Source: Longimicrobium sp.
GTDB lineage: Bacteria > Gemmatimonadota > Gemmatimonadetes > Longimicrobiales > Longimicrobiaceae
DNA length: 64,000 nucleotides
NCBI GenBank assembly: GCA_036377595.1
Contig: DASUYB010000068.1
Location: 1 to 64,000 of the forward strand
Direction of reading: 5' to 3'
In this document: positions 26,155 to 34,933 of the stretch, piece after piece
Layout of the letters: each line of letters starts with the position of its first letter
Numbering within the stretch: the stretch's first letter is position 1
The notes under the pieces: model-generated
Database searches by the model: none
What the model was told of the DNA's origin: nothing
The model's input: the letters and a program-made list of their open reading frames with translations, nothing else
Program-made: the position numbers and the translations under genes

Positions 26155-28362
26155 ATGACGAGCCCCATCCGGACACACGCGCAGAAGCCGGCGCAATCCC
26201 AACCGGAGACGTCGAAGCAGCCGGAACGCAAGCGCGAGCGGCCGCCGTCCGAGCGCCGCGCCGCCGCGGTGCCGCGCGCGGCCGGCGGCGCCGGTGAGGG
26301 CTCCGATCCGCGCGCCGGATCGGCGCCGGCAGGCGGCGCATCGTTCGAGTTCGGCCGCATTCCCGTGCACGCCCGCGCGCCGCTCCGCGTCCAGCCGAAG
26401 CTGCGGATCGGCGCGCCGGGCGACGCACACGAGCGGGAGGCGGACCGCGTCGCCGAGCTGGTCGCGCGCATGCCGTCACCCGACGCGCCGGGGAGATCCG
26501 GGGAGCGGGGTGATCGGGCGTCCGCGACCTCCGCGCCCCACGCCGCGGGGATCGCGGGCTCGGCGGGGCGGGCGCTGGACGCGGGGAGCCGGGCGTTCAT
26601 GGAGTCGCGCTTCGGCCACGACTTCAGCCGCGTGCGCGTGCACACCGACGCGGACGCGGCGCGCGCGGCCGACGCGGTGCGGGCGCGCGCCTACACGGTG
26701 GGCCGCGACATCGTGTTCGGCCGCGGCGAGTACGCGCCGGCCAGCGCGGAGGGGCGCAGGCTGCTGGCGCACGAGCTGACGCACGTGGTGCAGCAGCGCA
26801 CGGCGCCGGGGCTTCCGTCCCCCGCCGCGGCGCCGGTGGAGACGCGTACGGCCGGCGCAGAAGCCGTGCTGCAGCGCAGCGCCATCGCCACGTGGACGAA
26901 CGCGTCCGACGCGGAGCGGCTCGCCACGCTCTCCGAGTCGCGCCAGAAGAAGTACCGGAAGCAGCAGGACCGCATCGCGCAGGGGAAGACGGTGAAGAAG
27001 CCCATCTCCCTGCCGCCGCTCGACAAGATCCTCACCCTCACCGCCAACTACCACCACTACGACCAGTATCCCACCCCCGAGGGGCCGATGCTGCTGTTCG
27101 ACAAGGAGATCATCGAGGGGGTGCGGAAGCAGTTCCGCATCGGCGGCGCGCCGGACTTCTGGCCGGGGATCAAGTGGAAGAAGCAGGACGGGACCCTGGT
27201 CGACATCGGCGTGCGGTTCAACATCTCCTTCATCGAGCACAAGCTGAACCCGGGGTCGCCCGACTGGGAGAACTATCTCGGGAAGAGCATGGCGAAGGAC
27301 CCCGCGGTACAATCCGATCCGAAGGAGAACCTGCTGATGATGCGGTCGATCGACGAGTTGACCGACAAGGACATCGACATCCCCGCGCTCATGGCCAAGG
27401 CGAAGAGCATCGGCCTCTCCAACTTCGTCTTCGACCCCTCCACCACCACCGTCATTTACACGCCCTCCGTCAGCGGCGGCGCGGTGCAGACGCTCGCCCT
27501 GCCCGACCAGGCCCTCACCGTCATCAAGCTGATCCGCGAGGAGGCCAAGCTGCAGGGCCTGGACGAGAAGCTGAAGAACGACGTGCTCGGCTACGCGGGG
27601 GAGTGGGCGGTCACCTTCGACCGGGAGAAGACGGCGCCCGCGGAAAAGAAGTTCAACACCTACGCGCCCGTGAGCCCGACCGCGAAGCTCACCCCGGGCG
27701 AGAAGAAGATGCTGGGCCGGACGACCACGCTGCGCTACTCCCTCGACGAGCAGCGCCGGCGCATGGTGGCGGTGGTCACCCACGAGATCGGGCACAACAT
27801 CGGGATGGCCCACTCGGACTTCGGGATCATGGGAAAGGACGCGGAGACGGAGATGTGGCACCAGCAGCAGGTGACCACGGGGCTGATGGAGGTGAGCGTG
27901 GAGACGCGCCTTCCCGACCTGGCGCACGAGAACGTGCAGCTGCTGGTGCACCGCCTCCAGGCGATGACCAACTACGTGCTTCCCGTGCTCGCCGCGAACA
28001 CCGCCGCCGAGAAGCCGCAGCTGCAGGACTTCACCGACGTGCCGGTGGACAAGGTGAAGGACCTGATGACGAACAAGGACTGGAAGAAGATCTTCGACGA
28101 CGACCTGTACGCGTCGCTGGTCGCCGTCCCCTACACCAAGGCGCGGCAGGACGAGATGCTGGCCGCGGGGCAGCTCACCGCCACCGACCCGGGGATCATT
28201 GACGCCGCGATGAAGGCCCGCGGGCGCCTGACCTACGACGACTGGACGAAGCTTTCCGTGATCGCCCAGACGAACATCGAGGCCGCCACGCTCAAGCTGA
28301 TCGGCGAGGCCTCCGCCGGCGTCACCTACTTCGCCTCGGCGACGGAGCAGACCGCGTACTGA
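26155..28362 (+). CDS. DUF4157 protein with C-terminal metzincin protease
   Basis: 735 residues. Residues 1-65 are charged and disordered. FGRIPVHA and [20 protein letters not shown] open a full DUF4157 domain that ends in [10 protein letters not shown] (H206-E-x-x-H210). A second enzyme domain contains [18 protein letters not shown] (H543-E-x-x-H-x-x-G-x-x-H553, with a Met-turn-like GIM at 557-559), the complete zinc-binding signature of metzincin metalloproteases. No signal peptide. DUF4157 domains are often N-terminal to toxins or effectors, so this may be a protease effector or a self-processing precursor. Start ATG 26155 has no clear Shine-Dalgarno. Confidence 0.8.
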   Translation: MTSPIRTHAQKPAQSQPETSKQPERKRERPPSERRAAAVPRAAGGAGEGSDPRAGSAPAGGASFEFGRIPVHARAPLRVQPKLRIGAPGDAHEREADRVAELVARMPSPDAPGRSGERGDRASATSAPHAAGIAGSAGRALDAGSRAFMESRFGHDFSRVRVHTDADAARAADAVRARAYTVGRDIVFGRGEYAPASAEGRRLLAHELTHVVQQRTAPGLPSPAAAPVETRTAGAEAVLQRSAIATWTNASDAERLATLSESRQKKYRKQQDRIAQGKTVKKPISLPPLDKILTLTANYHHYDQYPTPEGPMLLFDKEIIEGVRKQFRIGGAPDFWPGIKWKKQDGTLVDIGVRFNISFIEHKLNPGSPDWENYLGKSMAKDPAVQSDPKENLLMMRSIDELTDKDIDIPALMAKAKSIGLSNFVFDPSTTTVIYTPSVSGGAVQTLALPDQALTVIKLIREEAKLQGLDEKLKNDVLGYAGEWAVTFDREKTAPAEKKFNTYAPVSPTAKLTPGEKKMLGRTTTLRYSLDEQRRRMVAVVTHEIGHNIGMAHSDFGIMGKDAETEMWHQQQVTTGLMEVSVETRLPDLAHENVQLLVHRLQAMTNYVLPVLAANTAAEKPQLQDFTDVPVDKVKDLMTNKDWKKIFDDDLYASLVAVPYTKARQDEMLAAGQLTATDPGIIDAAMKARGRLTYDDWTKLSVIAQTNIEAATLKLIGEASAGVTYFASATEQTAY

Positions 28363-28370
28363 CGGGGGTG

Positions 28371-28991
28371 ATGAAGATTCGCGCGGCGATCGCCCGCTTC
28401 GTGCGCGGGTTGCTGCGGTCGTCGAAGGCCGCCAACGCCCGGCGGATGCGGCGCCGCGGCGAGGACCCGTCCGCGTTCGCCATCCGCGACGCGCGCGAGG
28501 ACGAGATCCCCGCGCTCGCGCGGCTGCACGTAATCACCTGGAACGACACCTACCCCGGCGTCCGCCGCCCGCCGACGGTGGCGCTGCGCGAGCGCCAGTG
28601 GCGCGAGAAGTTTGCGGCGGCCGAGCCCGGCTGGTTCTGCCTCGTCGCCGAGCGCGGCGACGGGGAGCTGGTCGGCTTCGCGCAGGGGAACCGCTACTCG
28701 TCCGCCGACCAGCCCGACTATGCCGGCCAGCTCAACAAGATCTACCTGCTGCGCGAGTACCAGCGCCTGGGGCTGGGCCGCAGGCTGATGGGCCACGCTG
28801 CGCGGCGGTTCCTGGCCGACGGCGTCGGCTCGATGCTCCTGTTCGCGGACGAGGGGAACCCGTCGCTGCGCTTCTACGCGGCGCTCGGCGGCGAGAACCT
28901 GGTCGCGCCCGACGGCACCGTCAGCCCCGCCAACTTCGGCTGGAAGGACCTGCGCGCGCTCGCGGAACGATGCCCGGTGGAATTCGATTGA
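28371..28991 (+). CDS. GNAT family N-acetyltransferase
   Basis: 206 residues. An N-terminal basic stretch of about 35 residues precedes a GNAT domain (38-200). Conserved features are IYLLREYQRLGLGRRLM (the acetyl-CoA-binding Q/RxxGxG/A loop) and the terminal FYAALGGE. Acetylates an unknown amine using acetyl-CoA. It begins 8 nt after the DUF4157-metzincin stop, so it is likely in the same operon. The start could be GTG 28368 or ATG 28371. The basic N-terminal extension is not typical of the family. Confidence 0.85.
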   Translation: MKIRAAIARFVRGLLRSSKAANARRMRRRGEDPSAFAIRDAREDEIPALARLHVITWNDTYPGVRRPPTVALRERQWREKFAAAEPGWFCLVAERGDGELVGFAQGNRYSSADQPDYAGQLNKIYLLREYQRLGLGRRLMGHAARRFLADGVGSMLLFADEGNPSLRFYAALGGENLVAPDGTVSPANFGWKDLRALAERCPVEFD

Positions 28992-29014
28992 TGCATCCAC
29001 GCCGAACCCAAGCT

Positions 29015-29084
29015 GACGTCATCCTGAGGCCGGTCAGACCGTAATCAGCGTCTGCGCAATCGTTTGCAGGCCGAAGGATCTATC
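29015..29084. repeat. short GACGTCATCCTGAGGCCGG ... GAAGGATCTATC element
   Basis: A 70-bp unit shares its first 19 bases and last 19 bases (GCAGGCCGAAGGATCTATC) with the copy at 31851-31919. The middle differs. It resembles the left half of the MITE-like element at 9331-9520. The 28992-29619 gap holds this, the element at 29188-29456 and no supportable gene. Confidence 0.6.
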
Positions 29085-29187
29085 ATCGCGGCAGCACGAG
29101 ATTCGGGGAGACGCACCAATACTTCACCCGGACTTGGATAACGATGACACCGTCCTCGGCATACACGCGCGTTTCATTACGCGAAGA

Positions 29188-29456
29188 TGTCATTCCGAGT
29201 CGTACACCGCGCTGCGCGCGACCACGGAGGATGAAAGTCATAATCGCCTGCGCCACAACGACTTAGGCGATCTACTTTCTATTCAGCGGCGCCGATGCTC
29301 CGAGCCTTCAATCGCGCTGATGCCGGCGGCGCCCGAGGAATCTGTGGTATGCGTCCGAGCGACAGGCGGCCTGTGGCTCGGGAGCCGGCCACAGATTCCT
29401 CAGGCGCCACGGCTTCGGCATGGAGGACAGGGCGGCGCAGCGCCTTCGGAATGACA
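29188..29456. mobile_element. MITE-like element, TGTCATTCCGA ends (copy A)
   Basis: 269 bp bounded by 11-bp inverted ends TGTCATTCCGA and TCGGAATGACA. Its first 107 bp are about 95 percent identical, without gaps, to 39964-40070 of copy B. The later GCCCGAGGAATCTGTGG segment is also shared. No open reading frame of interest, so it would need a transposase in trans. Confidence 0.7.
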
Positions 29457-29619
29457 TGCCTCTGCCTTATTCCTTCCTCCAAATGCACAGTCGATCCAGA
29501 GATTCGGTGAGGTACCTGCGCCTGTCCGCTTTTTGTTCGCCGGACGTTGTTGGGGGTGCGAGCCAGCGGACGTCCGCGCCGCGTCCGGACCAGCGCCACG
29601 CATCACCCTCCGCTGAACC

Positions 29620-30150
29620 ATGATCTTCCACGCATCGAATCATCGCCGCCGCGGGTCCATCGCGGCGCTGTTCGTTGCGGCGCTCGCCATCGCGGGCTGC
29701 CGCGACCTCACCGGCGCGCTGCCGGAGGAGGGGCCGCCGGACGAGCTGGTGTTCTCGTTCGGCGGATTCGGCGTGGGCTCGACAACCATCGAGCTCCACG
29801 GCGACTCCGTGGTGATCACCCACACCCCGACGGACTTCCTGCCCACTGTTCCGCCCCCGCGCGTCAGCCGGGTCCCGTCGCCCGACGAGTGGCGCGCCTT
29901 CTGGGATGCCGCCCGGCGCGCGGGCGTGCACCGCTGGCGCCACGAGTACAGGGCCGAGGGCGTGGTGGACGGATCGGGGTGGGACCTGCGCATCGTGTCG
30001 GACGGGCGGACCCTCGAGTCGAGCGGGAGCAACGCCTATCCCGACCAGCTCGGCCGCGAGCACGAGCTGGAGATGACGGAGGCCTGGTTCGCCTTCCGCC
30101 TCGCCCTCGAGACACTGGCCGGGCAACCGTCCATCCTGCCGCGAGACTGA
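29620..30150 (+). CDS. hypothetical lipoprotein
   Basis: 176 residues. A signal peptide ends in LAIAGC (Cys at about residue 27), so it is a predicted lipoprotein. The mature part is beta-rich followed by a helical C-terminus containing DEWRAFWDAARRAGVHRW and a WDLRIVSDGR segment. Not recognised. The start ATG 29620 is directly ahead of an Arg-rich n-region, typical for signal peptides. Monocistronic as far as can be seen. Confidence 0.75.
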   Translation: MIFHASNHRRRGSIAALFVAALAIAGCRDLTGALPEEGPPDELVFSFGGFGVGSTTIELHGDSVVITHTPTDFLPTVPPPRVSRVPSPDEWRAFWDAARRAGVHRWRHEYRAEGVVDGSGWDLRIVSDGRTLESSGSNAYPDQLGREHELEMTEAWFAFRLALETLAGQPSILPRD

Positions 30151-30282
30151 CGCGGCGATCTCCGGACGTCGGATCGACAACGGGAGTGCGGGGCCGGCGC
30201 GCGAGTCTTGCGCGCGGCCACGCACTCCTGTCACTTTCGCCCCCTGCGGATGCGATCTCCACCCCCCGACGAGGACGGCGAC

Positions 30283-30645
30283 GTGAGCCCGAACAAGCAG
30301 ACCGTGCAGACCTACATGGAGGCATTCACCCGCACCGACCGCGCGACCATCCTCTCCTGCCTGACCGACGACGTGGAGTGGGTGATCCCCGGGATGGTGC
30401 ACCTGCATGGCAAGGACGAGTTCAACGGCGAGATCGTGAACGACGCCTTCACCGGCAGCCCGGACATCACCGTCACCCGGATGGTGGAGGAGGACGACGT
30501 CGTGGTCGCCGAGGGACGCGTCCGCGCCTCGCGCAAGGACGGCGGCACGCTGCACGCGGTGTTCTGCGACGTGTTCGTGATGTGCGATGCGAAGATCCGC
30601 CAGCTCATCTCGTACCTGATGGAGGTGAAGCCGGACGCGGGCTGA
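30283..30645 (+). CDS. SnoaL-like / NTF2-fold protein
   Basis: 120 residues with the cone-like NTF2 fold pattern: QTVQTYMEAFTRTDRATILS at the start, DDVEWVIPG, then F.G..DITVTRM and HAVFCDVF. Such small proteins are isomerases, hydrolases or ligand-binding proteins, and the specific role is not predictable. The GTG at 30283 has GAGGAC upstream and begins exactly where family members begin. An in-frame ATG at 30250 would add a Pro/Asp-rich tail with no support. Confidence 0.8.
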   Translation: MSPNKQTVQTYMEAFTRTDRATILSCLTDDVEWVIPGMVHLHGKDEFNGEIVNDAFTGSPDITVTRMVEEDDVVVAEGRVRASRKDGGTLHAVFCDVFVMCDAKIRQLISYLMEVKPDAG

Positions 30646-30797
30646 CCCGCCGTCTGTCCCGGCTCGGCCGGCGCGCCTTTTGTTTGCTTGTGGTGCGGTG
30701 GACTCCTCCCTATCTTCGGGACTCCTTCGGGTGTGGACGGCGAAATCGACGGTCGCCGGACGCGCTCTTTCCACTCCCACCCAGCCGGGAAGGACCG

Positions 30798-31300
30798 ATG
30801 GCCATCACCCAACGCATCGTCCCCTGCCTCTGGTTCGACGACCAGGCCGAGGAGGCCGCACGGTTCTACACGGGGATCTTCCCCAACTCGCGCATCCGCA
30901 CGACGACGCACTACGGCCCCGCGGGGTTCGAGATCCACCAGCGGCCGACGGGGAGCGTGATGACGGTGGAATTCGAGCTCGACGGGCAGGCGTTCACCGC
31001 GCTCAACGGCGGGCCCATCTTCACCTTCAACGAGGCGGTGTCGCTGCAGGTGATGTGCGAGACGCAGGAGGAGATCGACTCGTACTGGGAGAAGCTGGGC
31101 GCCGGCGGCGACCCCAACGCGCAGCAGTGCGGCTGGCTGAAGGACCGCTACGGCCTCTCCTGGAGGTGGTGCCCAGGGGGATGGAGGAGATGCTGGCCGA
31201 CCCCGAGTCGCCCGGCGCGCAGCGGGCCATGAACGCGATGCTGCAGATGAAGAAGATCGACATGGCCACGCTGCAGCGCGCGTACGACGGCCAGTCGTGA
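30798..31300 (+). pseudogene. VOC/PhnB-like protein, frameshifted
   Basis: Frame 1 from ATG 30798 reads MAITQRIVPCLWFDDQAEEA and continues through CGWLKDRYGLSW, a typical PhnB-like glyoxalase/VOC protein. It then turns into WCPGGWRRCW and stops at 31232. In the next frame the expected family ending, VVPRGMEEMLADPESPGAQR and ending in LQRAYDGQS, continues to a stop at 31300. One base is missing just after the TGG at 31161-31163. Either the gene is inactivated or this is an assembly error. Intact homologues are usually about 160 residues, matching the repaired length. The SRPBCC gene follows 22 bp later, a common pairing. Confidence 0.85.
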
Positions 31301-31322
31301 GGGTGAACGAAGGAGGTGCGGG

Positions 31323-31820
31323 ATGAGCGACACGATCCAGCCGCCGGTGGCCACCGCGCAGATGATGATCCGACGCCCCGCCGCGGAGGTGTTCGCGGCG
31401 ATGGTGGACCCCGCCGTCACCACGCGCTTCTGGTTCTCGCGCGGCAGCGGCCGCATGCAGGCGGGGCGCCGCGTGCGGTGGGACTGGGAGATGTACGGCG
31501 CCGGCACGGACGTGGACGTGAAGGAGCTGGAGCAGGACCGGCGCGTCCTGTTCGAGTGGAACGGCCCGGACAATCCCAGCCAGGTCGAGTGGAAGTTCGA
31601 GCCGCTGGGCGACGACCGCACGATGGTCTCCGTCCGCAACTGGGGCTTCGGCGGCGACGCGGACGCGCAGGTGCGGGCGGCCGTCGACTCCGCGGGCGGC
31701 TACGCGTTCGTGCTCGCCGGCCTCAAGGCGTTCCTGGAGCACGGGATCGAGCTCGACCTGATCGCCGACCACGCCCCCGACGCGCTGGTCGAGGGCTGGG
31801 CGTCGCGGTCGCGGGAGTAA
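31323..31820 (+). CDS. SRPBCC (AHSA1-like) family protein
   Basis: 165 residues of the START/AHSA1-like helix-grip fold: IRRPAAEVFAAMVDPAVTTRFWFSRGSGR at the N-terminus, RVRWDWEMYG, and a long C-terminal helix ending GLKAFLEHGIELDLIADH. Such proteins bind hydrophobic ligands or act as stress-related accessory factors. It lies 22 bp downstream of the frameshifted VOC gene and is often found beside VOC proteins, so they were probably one transcription unit. ATG 31323 is preceded by GGAGGTGCGGG, a good ribosome binding site. Confidence 0.87.
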   Translation: MSDTIQPPVATAQMMIRRPAAEVFAAMVDPAVTTRFWFSRGSGRMQAGRRVRWDWEMYGAGTDVDVKELEQDRRVLFEWNGPDNPSQVEWKFEPLGDDRTMVSVRNWGFGGDADAQVRAAVDSAGGYAFVLAGLKAFLEHGIELDLIADHAPDALVEGWASRSRE

Positions 31821-31850
31821 CGTCGGTTGGCTCCACACGCCCTCCGGATC

Positions 31851-31919
31851 GACGTCATCCTGAGGCCGGCCACACCGTCGTGTCGTTGTGGACGATGGCG
31901 GCAGGCCGAAGGATCTATC
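31851..31919. repeat. short GACGTCATCCTGAGGCCGG ... GAAGGATCTATC element
   Basis: 69-bp second copy of the element at 29015-29084, identical at both ends and different in the middle. It fills most of the gap between the SRPBCC gene and the next ORF. Confidence 0.6.
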
Positions 31920-31974
31920 GCTTCGGCCGCACGCGAGCCGAGGAGAACGCGCCGAAGCTTGACCCGCATCTGGA

Positions 31975-32370
31975 ATGGGTGAGATCGAGATAAAGGTCGA
32001 AGGATGGACCGACCCGCCGCCGGACCGCGAGGTGCGTCGGTGGACGGGCCAGATCGTGCAGGTGATGGTCGATCCGCCGCGCCAGGAGGGGTGGATCCCG
32101 CTCGGCGCGTACCTCCGCTTCGCGCGCGTGCTCCGCGTCGAGCGGCGGCCGTGGTGGCGCCCCGAAGCCTGCCCGCGCTGCGAGGCGAAGCGTCCGCGCT
32201 TCCGCCTGCACGTGGAGTGGGAGAGCGGCTACGACGAGCCGGATTCCGGCGGCGTGATCTGCGAGGCCTGCACCTCCGGCCGCGTCGTCGAGGGCGGCGA
32301 GCTCGTCACCTTCGGCGGCGACGACCTCGGCGAGATGGAGGTCTCGTGGTCGCTCGATCTCCAGCCGTGA
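31975..32370 (+). CDS. hypothetical protein with zinc-ribbon-like Cys pairs
   Basis: 131 residues, cytoplasmic. The centre has CPRCEAKRPRF and, 36 residues after the first pair, CEACTSGR, giving a CxxC...CxxC pattern that probably binds one zinc. The N-terminal half is Arg/Trp/Pro-rich. Not assigned to a family. Its TGA overlaps the GTG of the next gene (GTGA at 32367-32370), so the two are translationally coupled. No clear Shine-Dalgarno at ATG 31975, and the start is the least certain part. Confidence 0.65.
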   Translation: MGEIEIKVEGWTDPPPDREVRRWTGQIVQVMVDPPRQEGWIPLGAYLRFARVLRVERRPWWRPEACPRCEAKRPRFRLHVEWESGYDEPDSGGVICEACTSGRVVEGGELVTFGGDDLGEMEVSWSLDLQP

Positions 32371-32852
32371 CGGCCACGGCGGATTCCTGGAGACGCGAGC
32401 CGTTCACGAACGGCGTAGCGCTCCGTTACCGTGCCTCGTTCGACGAGGCGGAATTCGCGCGGCTGCGCGAGGGGCTGGTACCGGTGGTGATGGAGGACAA
32501 GTGGTTCGTCTACTACGACGAGCCGTACCTGTTCTTCCATCGCAGCTGGACGGGACTGCCGGTCTACCGCATCGAGTTGAAGGTCACGCCCGCCGGCGCC
32601 AAGGTCGTGGAAGCGCTCTGGTCGACGCAGCTGGCCGACGCGCCCGGCGCGGACCTGGAGTACGAGGCGAAGCTGCTGGACTTCCTGCTCCGCAATCTCC
32701 TGCTCGGCCAGTCACGGCCGTTCCCGCGCCCCGCGGGCCTGGTCGAGCCGATGCCGGGCGTGTTCCAGCATCACGTCTCCGGAACCGGCTACCCGGAGTC
32801 GCCGCCGCGGCAGGATAAACGCCTTCACAAGCCTTGGTGGCGTTTCTGGTAG
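32367..32852 (+). CDS. hypothetical protein
   Basis: 161 residues from GTG 32367, overlapping the preceding stop by GTGA. It contains aromatic-rich sequence (DKWFVYYDEPYLFFHRSWTG) and an acidic helix EYEAKLLDFLLRNLL. No signal peptide, no membrane helix, not recognised. Coupling to the zinc-ribbon protein upstream suggests a shared role. The C-terminus ends in a basic-aromatic KPWWRFW. Confidence 0.7.
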   Translation: MTATADSWRREPFTNGVALRYRASFDEAEFARLREGLVPVVMEDKWFVYYDEPYLFFHRSWTGLPVYRIELKVTPAGAKVVEALWSTQLADAPGADLEYEAKLLDFLLRNLLLGQSRPFPRPAGLVEPMPGVFQHHVSGTGYPESPPRQDKRLHKPWWRFW

Positions 32853-32883
32853 CGGGCCGCGAATCGAATCTCGAGAGGCACGT

Positions 32884-33000
32884 ATGGAGATCCGGGCAGC
32901 GGTGCGGAACCGGGGGCTGCAGCACACCGACCGCGTGGCGGAGGTGCACAACACCCTCCGCGCCGGCACCGCCGTCGAGCTGCAGCCCGCCGGCAGCTGA
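32884..33000 (+). CDS. 38-residue ORF, possible OsmC-type remnant
   Basis: A short reading frame that opens MEIRAAVRNRG, a sequence reminiscent of the first strand of OsmC/Ohr proteins, but it stops after 38 residues. It could be a decayed 5' fragment of such a gene or a chance ORF. It has no obvious Shine-Dalgarno. Reported because it fits between coding genes in the same direction. Confidence 0.25.
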   Translation: MEIRAAVRNRGLQHTDRVAEVHNTLRAGTAVELQPAGS

Positions 33001-33005
33001 CGCGC

Positions 33006-33485
33006 ATGGGCATCCCGCTCACCGTCTTCACCCTCCACTGCTTCGCCGGCGTGAGCTGCGCGCACTATCTGCTGGTTCGCGTAGAGCAGCCTGAGTACAG
33101 CAACGCTGACGAGGGCGACTTCCTTCGTGCGGTCCTTGTGGCCGATGCCAAACGGGAGGCGCTGGTGCGCACCTATGAATCCGGCGTGCTGGCGAGCGAG
33201 TGCCCTGCGTCGCATGAGATCGGACTGATCGGCGAGCTGCAATCGTATCCGGTCGGTGAGGAGCTCATCGACAGCCCGGGCGGACGCTTCGTGGATCTGT
33301 GGGTCGCGGAGACGCGGCACGGCGCGCCGTGGGTGGTGATGGGCACCGCCGCGGATGAGGATGCCTTCTGGCGCGAGGTCGACGCCGACGAGGACCTGGC
33401 GAGTCTCGGCCCCCTTCGTCCGGCGGTTAGATGGCGCGCCTTCTTCGTCGCGGAGAGTGATCGCGCGGTGGCGCACGACGAGTGA
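33006..33485 (+). CDS. hypothetical protein
   Basis: 159 residues, not recognised, and no signal peptide despite a mildly hydrophobic N-terminus (GIPLTVFTLHCFAGVSCAHYLL). The middle contains GLIGELQSYPVGEELIDSPG and the end VVMGTAADEDAFWREVDADED. Codon usage is a little less GC-extreme than in neighbours. The start at 33006 lies 5 nt after the preceding short ORF. The function cannot be inferred from its neighbours. Confidence 0.65.
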   Translation: MGIPLTVFTLHCFAGVSCAHYLLVRVEQPEYSNADEGDFLRAVLVADAKREALVRTYESGVLASECPASHEIGLIGELQSYPVGEELIDSPGGRFVDLWVAETRHGAPWVVMGTAADEDAFWREVDADEDLASLGPLRPAVRWRAFFVAESDRAVAHDE

Positions 33486-33653
33486 TACTGCATCCATCCC
33501 GCAGTTCTCCGCGCCTCCGCGTCTCCGCGTGAGCCAATGCAGTTCTCGGATCTCCGGGGGGAATCGCACGATGCTGGCGCACGAGGAAACAGCGCGTACA
33601 TTCGTTCCCGGTTCGTCCACCCTCCGCGGTACTCTCCAGCCTGCGAGGTCGCC

Positions 33654-34109
33654 ATGACGAAGCTCGCGCTCCTGCTCCTTCCCGCGCTCGCCGCATGCTC
33701 CACGGCCACGACGACGGCCGCCCCGCCCGCACCTCCGCCCGCGATGGCGGCATCGCCCGGCACCTTCCCGGCGGGCACGTACACCGCCACTCTCGTCGAC
33801 GCCGACGTCCCCGCCTCCGCGCCGGCGGACATGCGCACGGGGATCGTGGGCCCGTGGGAGGTCACGTTCGACGGCAACGGCCACCTGACCGCGCGCTTCA
33901 ACGGCAACGTGATGGTCGAGGGCCCGTACACGATCAACGGCAGCCAGATCAACTTCGGCGGCGATGACACGGGCGAGTACGCCTGCCACAGCGCGGCTAC
34001 CTACAACTGGCACGCGGCGGGCAACGAGCTCCACTTCCAGAAGGTCAACGACAGCTGCGACGGCCGCGCCATGGCGATCACGTCGCACGCATGGACGAAG
34101 CGTCCATAA
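33654..34109 (+). CDS. small hypothetical lipoprotein
   Basis: 151 residues. A very short signal peptide with lipobox LAAC (Cys15) is followed by an Ala/Pro/Thr-rich linker, then a beta-rich domain: GTYTATLVDADV, WEVTFDGNGHLTARFNGNV and INFGGDDTGEYAC. The repeated hydrophobic-strand pattern with a final ACHSAATYNWHAAG and a Cys later (NDSC) may form a lipocalin- or META-like barrel closed by a disulfide. No family assigned. ATG at 33654 is the natural start of the signal peptide. Confidence 0.75.
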   Translation: MTKLALLLLPALAACSTATTTAAPPAPPPAMAASPGTFPAGTYTATLVDADVPASAPADMRTGIVGPWEVTFDGNGHLTARFNGNVMVEGPYTINGSQINFGGDDTGEYACHSAATYNWHAAGNELHFQKVNDSCDGRAMAITSHAWTKRP

Positions 34110-34198
34110 GCACTTCCCCGAGCCTCGCGTCCCGACCCGGTGGGACGCGAGGCCGTGATCCCCGCGACATCCTCTCCCCGCAGCCCCTCCCGATCTCC

Positions 34199-34882
34199 AT
34201 GCATCGACCGATCACCGCTTCGCTGCTGGTGCTTGCTTCTCTTGCCGCGGCGCCGCGCCTGCGCGCGCAGGACGACGCGCCCGCGTTCCCCACGACGTCC
34301 GTGCCGGCGCGCGCTGCGCGGGTGGCGGCGTTCGTGCCGCGCGGCTGGGCCGCCGCCGCCGAGGTTTCCGGCGACCTGAACGGCGACGGCCGCCCCGACC
34401 GCGTGGTCCACCTCGTCCCCCAGGGCACGTACTATCGCCCCGGCGCCATCACCGCCGCGCCCGAATCGCAGGCGCTGCTGATCCTGCTGGCGGACGGCGG
34501 CAGATACCGGCGCGCGGGGCTGGCGACGCATCTCCTCCAGGAAATCGTGCCGCAGTGGGGGTTCGAGATGAACATCCGGCGCGGCGTGCTGATCATCCGG
34601 CAGAACTACGGGATGACGGAGGTGATGGACGTCACCCACCGCTTCCGCCTGGACCCGGCGAACGGGCGGTTCCTGCTGATCGGCGCGGACCGCTTCTTCT
34701 ACACGCGGCCGCAGGAGGCGGCGGACTCGCGCAAGGTGAGCGAGAACTACCTCACCGGCGTGCGGCTGATCACCATCGGCCACTTCGACGACGCCGGCCG
34801 CTACAGCGAGCGCGAGCAGCGCGAGACGATCCCGCGCACGAAGACATACTTCGACGACATCGTCGAGGACGACGAGGGGTGA
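34199..34882 (+). CDS. secreted hypothetical protein (VCBS/FG-GAP-like start)
   Basis: 227 residues with a Sec signal peptide ending near RLRAQ (about residue 24), so periplasmic. A DLNGDGRPDRVVHLVP segment near residue 60 resembles the Asp-rich calcium loop of VCBS/FG-GAP repeat proteins and is followed by an alpha/beta region. The rest is not recognised. Its start region follows the small lipoprotein directly, but the two overlap only in non-coding frames. Confidence 0.75.
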   Translation: MHRPITASLLVLASLAAAPRLRAQDDAPAFPTTSVPARAARVAAFVPRGWAAAAEVSGDLNGDGRPDRVVHLVPQGTYYRPGAITAAPESQALLILLADGGRYRRAGLATHLLQEIVPQWGFEMNIRRGVLIIRQNYGMTEVMDVTHRFRLDPANGRFLLIGADRFFYTRPQEAADSRKVSENYLTGVRLITIGHFDDAGRYSEREQRETIPRTKTYFDDIVEDDEG

Positions 34883-34933
34883 TCGGCGGCGGCGGAGGAG
34901 CACCGGATGGAAATCTCATCTCGACGTGAGACG

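Noticed and set aside
23068-28362. An extracellular contractile injection system locus
   Set aside because: Only the DUF4157-type proteins are present. No sheath, tube, spike, baseplate or eCIS AAA gene is in the 64-kb window near them, so the label would be unsupported.
29134-29623. Several short plus-strand frames in the MITE-like region
   Set aside because: They lie over the repeat elements and lack a ribosome binding site or domain similarity. The first real gene there is the lipoprotein at 29620.
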